NCBI GenBank assembly: GCA_028288585.1
Contig: JAQBNL010000017.1
Coordinates: forward strand, 26,002-90,001
DNA length: 64,000 bases
Origin: Chitinophagaceae bacterium
GTDB lineage: Bacteria; Bacteroidota; Bacteroidia; Chitinophagales; Chitinophagaceae
Reading direction: 5' to 3'
Both the position numbers and the translations under genes were made by a program. The notes beneath the pieces were generated by a model. It was not told the DNA's origin, searched no databases, and saw only the letters and a list, made by a program, of their open reading frames with translations. Below, piece by piece: positions 62,897 through 64,000 of the stretch; positions within the stretch are counted from its first letter, which is position 1; every line of letters starts with the position of its first letter.

Positions 62897-63121
62897 ATGC
62901 ATAATTATAAAATTTTATTGCAAAAAGAACCTGAAGGAGGTTTTACGGTTACGGTACCGGCTTTACCCGGTTGTATTACATACGGCGAAAACCTGGATGA
63001 AGCGATTGCGATGGCAAAAGAAGCGATAGAGCTTTATGTTGAAGACCTCCGGGAACGTGGTGATGATATTCCTGATAATAATAATACACTTGAATACTCT
63101 TTAAACTTAGAACATGCATGA
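62897..63121 (+). CDS. hicB: HicB-family antitoxin
   Basis: The 74-residue protein has the HicB fold with ILLQKEPEGGFTVTVPALPG and YGENLDEAIAMAKEAIELYV, a partial RNase H-like domain that blocks the toxin. No C-terminal DNA-binding domain follows, so it belongs to the short class and may need another way to repress its promoter. It overlaps hicA by 4 bp (ATGA). Antitoxin-first order. Confidence 0.93.
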   Translation: MHNYKILLQKEPEGGFTVTVPALPGCITYGENLDEAIAMAKEAIELYVEDLRERGDDIPDNNNTLEYSLNLEHA

Positions 63122-63318
63122 ACCTTTCGCCCAAGTATTTAATAAAATTGCTTGAGCAAAACGGCTTTATTTTTAAACGATCAAAGGGTTCTCATCATCT
63201 TTATTATAATCCTGAAAAAAATATAACTGTAACAGTTCCATTGCATGGAAATAAAGACATGGCAAAGGGAACTTTTATGGCAATACTTAAACAGGCAGGC
63301 GTAGAAGTTAAGCGATAA
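63118..63318 (+). CDS. hicA: HicA-family mRNA interferase toxin
   Basis: The 66-residue double-stranded-RNA-binding-like protein has the conserved catalytic region FKRSKGSHHLYYNPE (the GSHH His) and VTVPLHGNKDMAKGTFMAIL with a final Lys/Arg tail. HicA cleaves mRNA or tmRNA when not bound by HicB. All key residues seem present, so the pair is probably active. It ends 22 bp before the convergent HAD gene. Confidence 0.93.
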   Translation: MNLSPKYLIKLLEQNGFIFKRSKGSHHLYYNPEKNITVTVPLHGNKDMAKGTFMAILKQAGVEVKR

Positions 63319-63340
63319 TAATAACCGCTTTTAAAAGTTC

Positions 63341-63955
63341 TCACAAATTCAGCTCTTCTATCCCCATACCCTCCTTTAAAAAAATGGTTTGTAACCCCAG
63401 GGCTTTGGCCGCATCAATATTCTGGATGGTATCATCAATAAATAAGGCTTCAGAAGGAGATAAACCGTTTTCTTTTAAAACATATGCATAAGCTTCAGTG
63501 CCTGGTTTTCGATAACCAATTTCATGAGAATAATATATTTTATCAAAATAATCTCCCAGCGATCCTTTGCCAATTTCTTCTTTATAAATTTTATTAAATG
63601 CCCGCAGGTGAATAATATTTGTATTGCTTAGTAGATACAATTTGTATTTATGCCTGATTTTTTTAAGCGTATCTAAAGCTTCCTTTCTAAAGCTTAGCAG
63701 CATTGAGTTCCAGGCAGCCTGAAGTTGCTGGTTGGTTGATTGAAGATTTGTTGATTTTCTAACAGTATTATAAAATTCTTCTTCATCTAATTTACCTTCT
63801 TCTAATTGCTGAAAAAAAAGAGCAGCGTTTTTCTGTGAATACATTTTTTCAAAATCATCTATGCCCAGTGCTGTAAATGCTTTATTTACCTGATTAAAAT
63901 CAATATTTAAAATAACGCCGCCAAAATCAAAAATTATTGCCTTGATATTTTGCAT
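63341..63955 (-). CDS. HAD-family hydrolase (YihX-like)
   Basis: The 204-residue protein begins with motif I IIFDFGGVILNID, where Gly replaces the usual second Asp, as in the YihX subgroup. LLSNTNIIHLRAF is motif II, YRKPGTEAY motif III and LFIDDTIQNIDAAKALG motif IV. It is likely a sugar-phosphate phosphatase; the substrate is unknown. Confidence 0.9.
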   Translation of the reverse strand: MQNIKAIIFDFGGVILNIDFNQVNKAFTALGIDDFEKMYSQKNAALFFQQLEEGKLDEEEFYNTVRKSTNLQSTNQQLQAAWNSMLLSFRKEALDTLKKIRHKYKLYLLSNTNIIHLRAFNKIYKEEIGKGSLGDYFDKIYYSHEIGYRKPGTEAYAYVLKENGLSPSEALFIDDTIQNIDAAKALGLQTIFLKEGMGIEELNL

Positions 63956-64000
63956 GAAAAAAATTAAAAAGATTTAATGATGCGCAACTGTATCATTTTT

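Overview
The window looks like chromosomal DNA of a low-GC member of the Bacteroidota, most likely close to the Chitinophagaceae. The evidence is protein content: GldH, BatD, DUF4476 and DUF4834 proteins, an Mpi-type serine recombinase and lipoproteins starting with Cys-Lys-Lys. It also has the Bacteroidota -7 promoter box TAnnTTTG in front of about ten genes and almost no Shine-Dalgarno sequences. I saw no rRNA, tRNA, CRISPR array, insertion sequence or prophage.

Layout. 1-1124: two convergent C-terminal ends of type IIG restriction-modification-like proteins beside an Mpi-type serine recombinase; this is the best candidate for an unusual system (a possible invertible specificity-domain cassette). 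1240-3620: a TMEM175-type channel, a lipoprotein and repeat-rich spacers that hold a 5'-truncated copy of the next gene. 3621-12704: a large FAD/Fe-S oxidase and three M16 peptidase-family genes (an active/inactive pair facing a double-length enzyme). 12841-16577: a MIP channel, an epimerase, a carboxypeptidase-regulatory-like protein and an LpxD-like acyltransferase. 16578-17138: an AT-rich gene-free stretch with a perfect DnaA box. 17139-24035: YicC, GldH, a two-component system, BatD, an SDR, a YjjG-like HAD and a tiny Cys/Lys-rich secreted peptide. 24127-26482: CPBP protease, CdsA and Psd (phospholipid synthesis). 26610-30244: DusB, then an ECF sigma/anti-sigma/outer-membrane-protein operon on the minus strand. 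30503-33080: Kbl and a LutB-like protein with overlapping frames. 33149-37741: ComEC, PurH and an EamA transporter in one minus-strand run. 37795-39209: a phosphatase lipoprotein and a methyltransferase. 39210-40744: a repeat array with a 331-bp period. 40745-44648: a triplicated DUF4476 protein, a secreted unknown, a DinB-like protein, adenylate kinase and MsrB. 44664-48371: the full oxidative pentose phosphate operon (gnd, zwf, pgl). 48469-57642: CMD protein, amidase, aminotransferase, glycosyltransferase, transporter, SixA-like phosphatase, PurF-like enzyme and a SurA-like chaperone. 57751-62392: the rimP-nusA-infB operon. 62587-63955: a DUF4834 protein, a HicBA toxin-antitoxin pair and a HAD hydrolase.

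Most of the window is housekeeping: envelope biogenesis, purine synthesis, NADPH supply and translation. The accessory-looking parts are the left edge (1-3620), the repeat array (39.2-40.5 kb) and HicBA at the right. Five genes appear to start with TTG. All motif and repeat coordinates were read by eye; no database search was run, so family names rest on recognised motifs.
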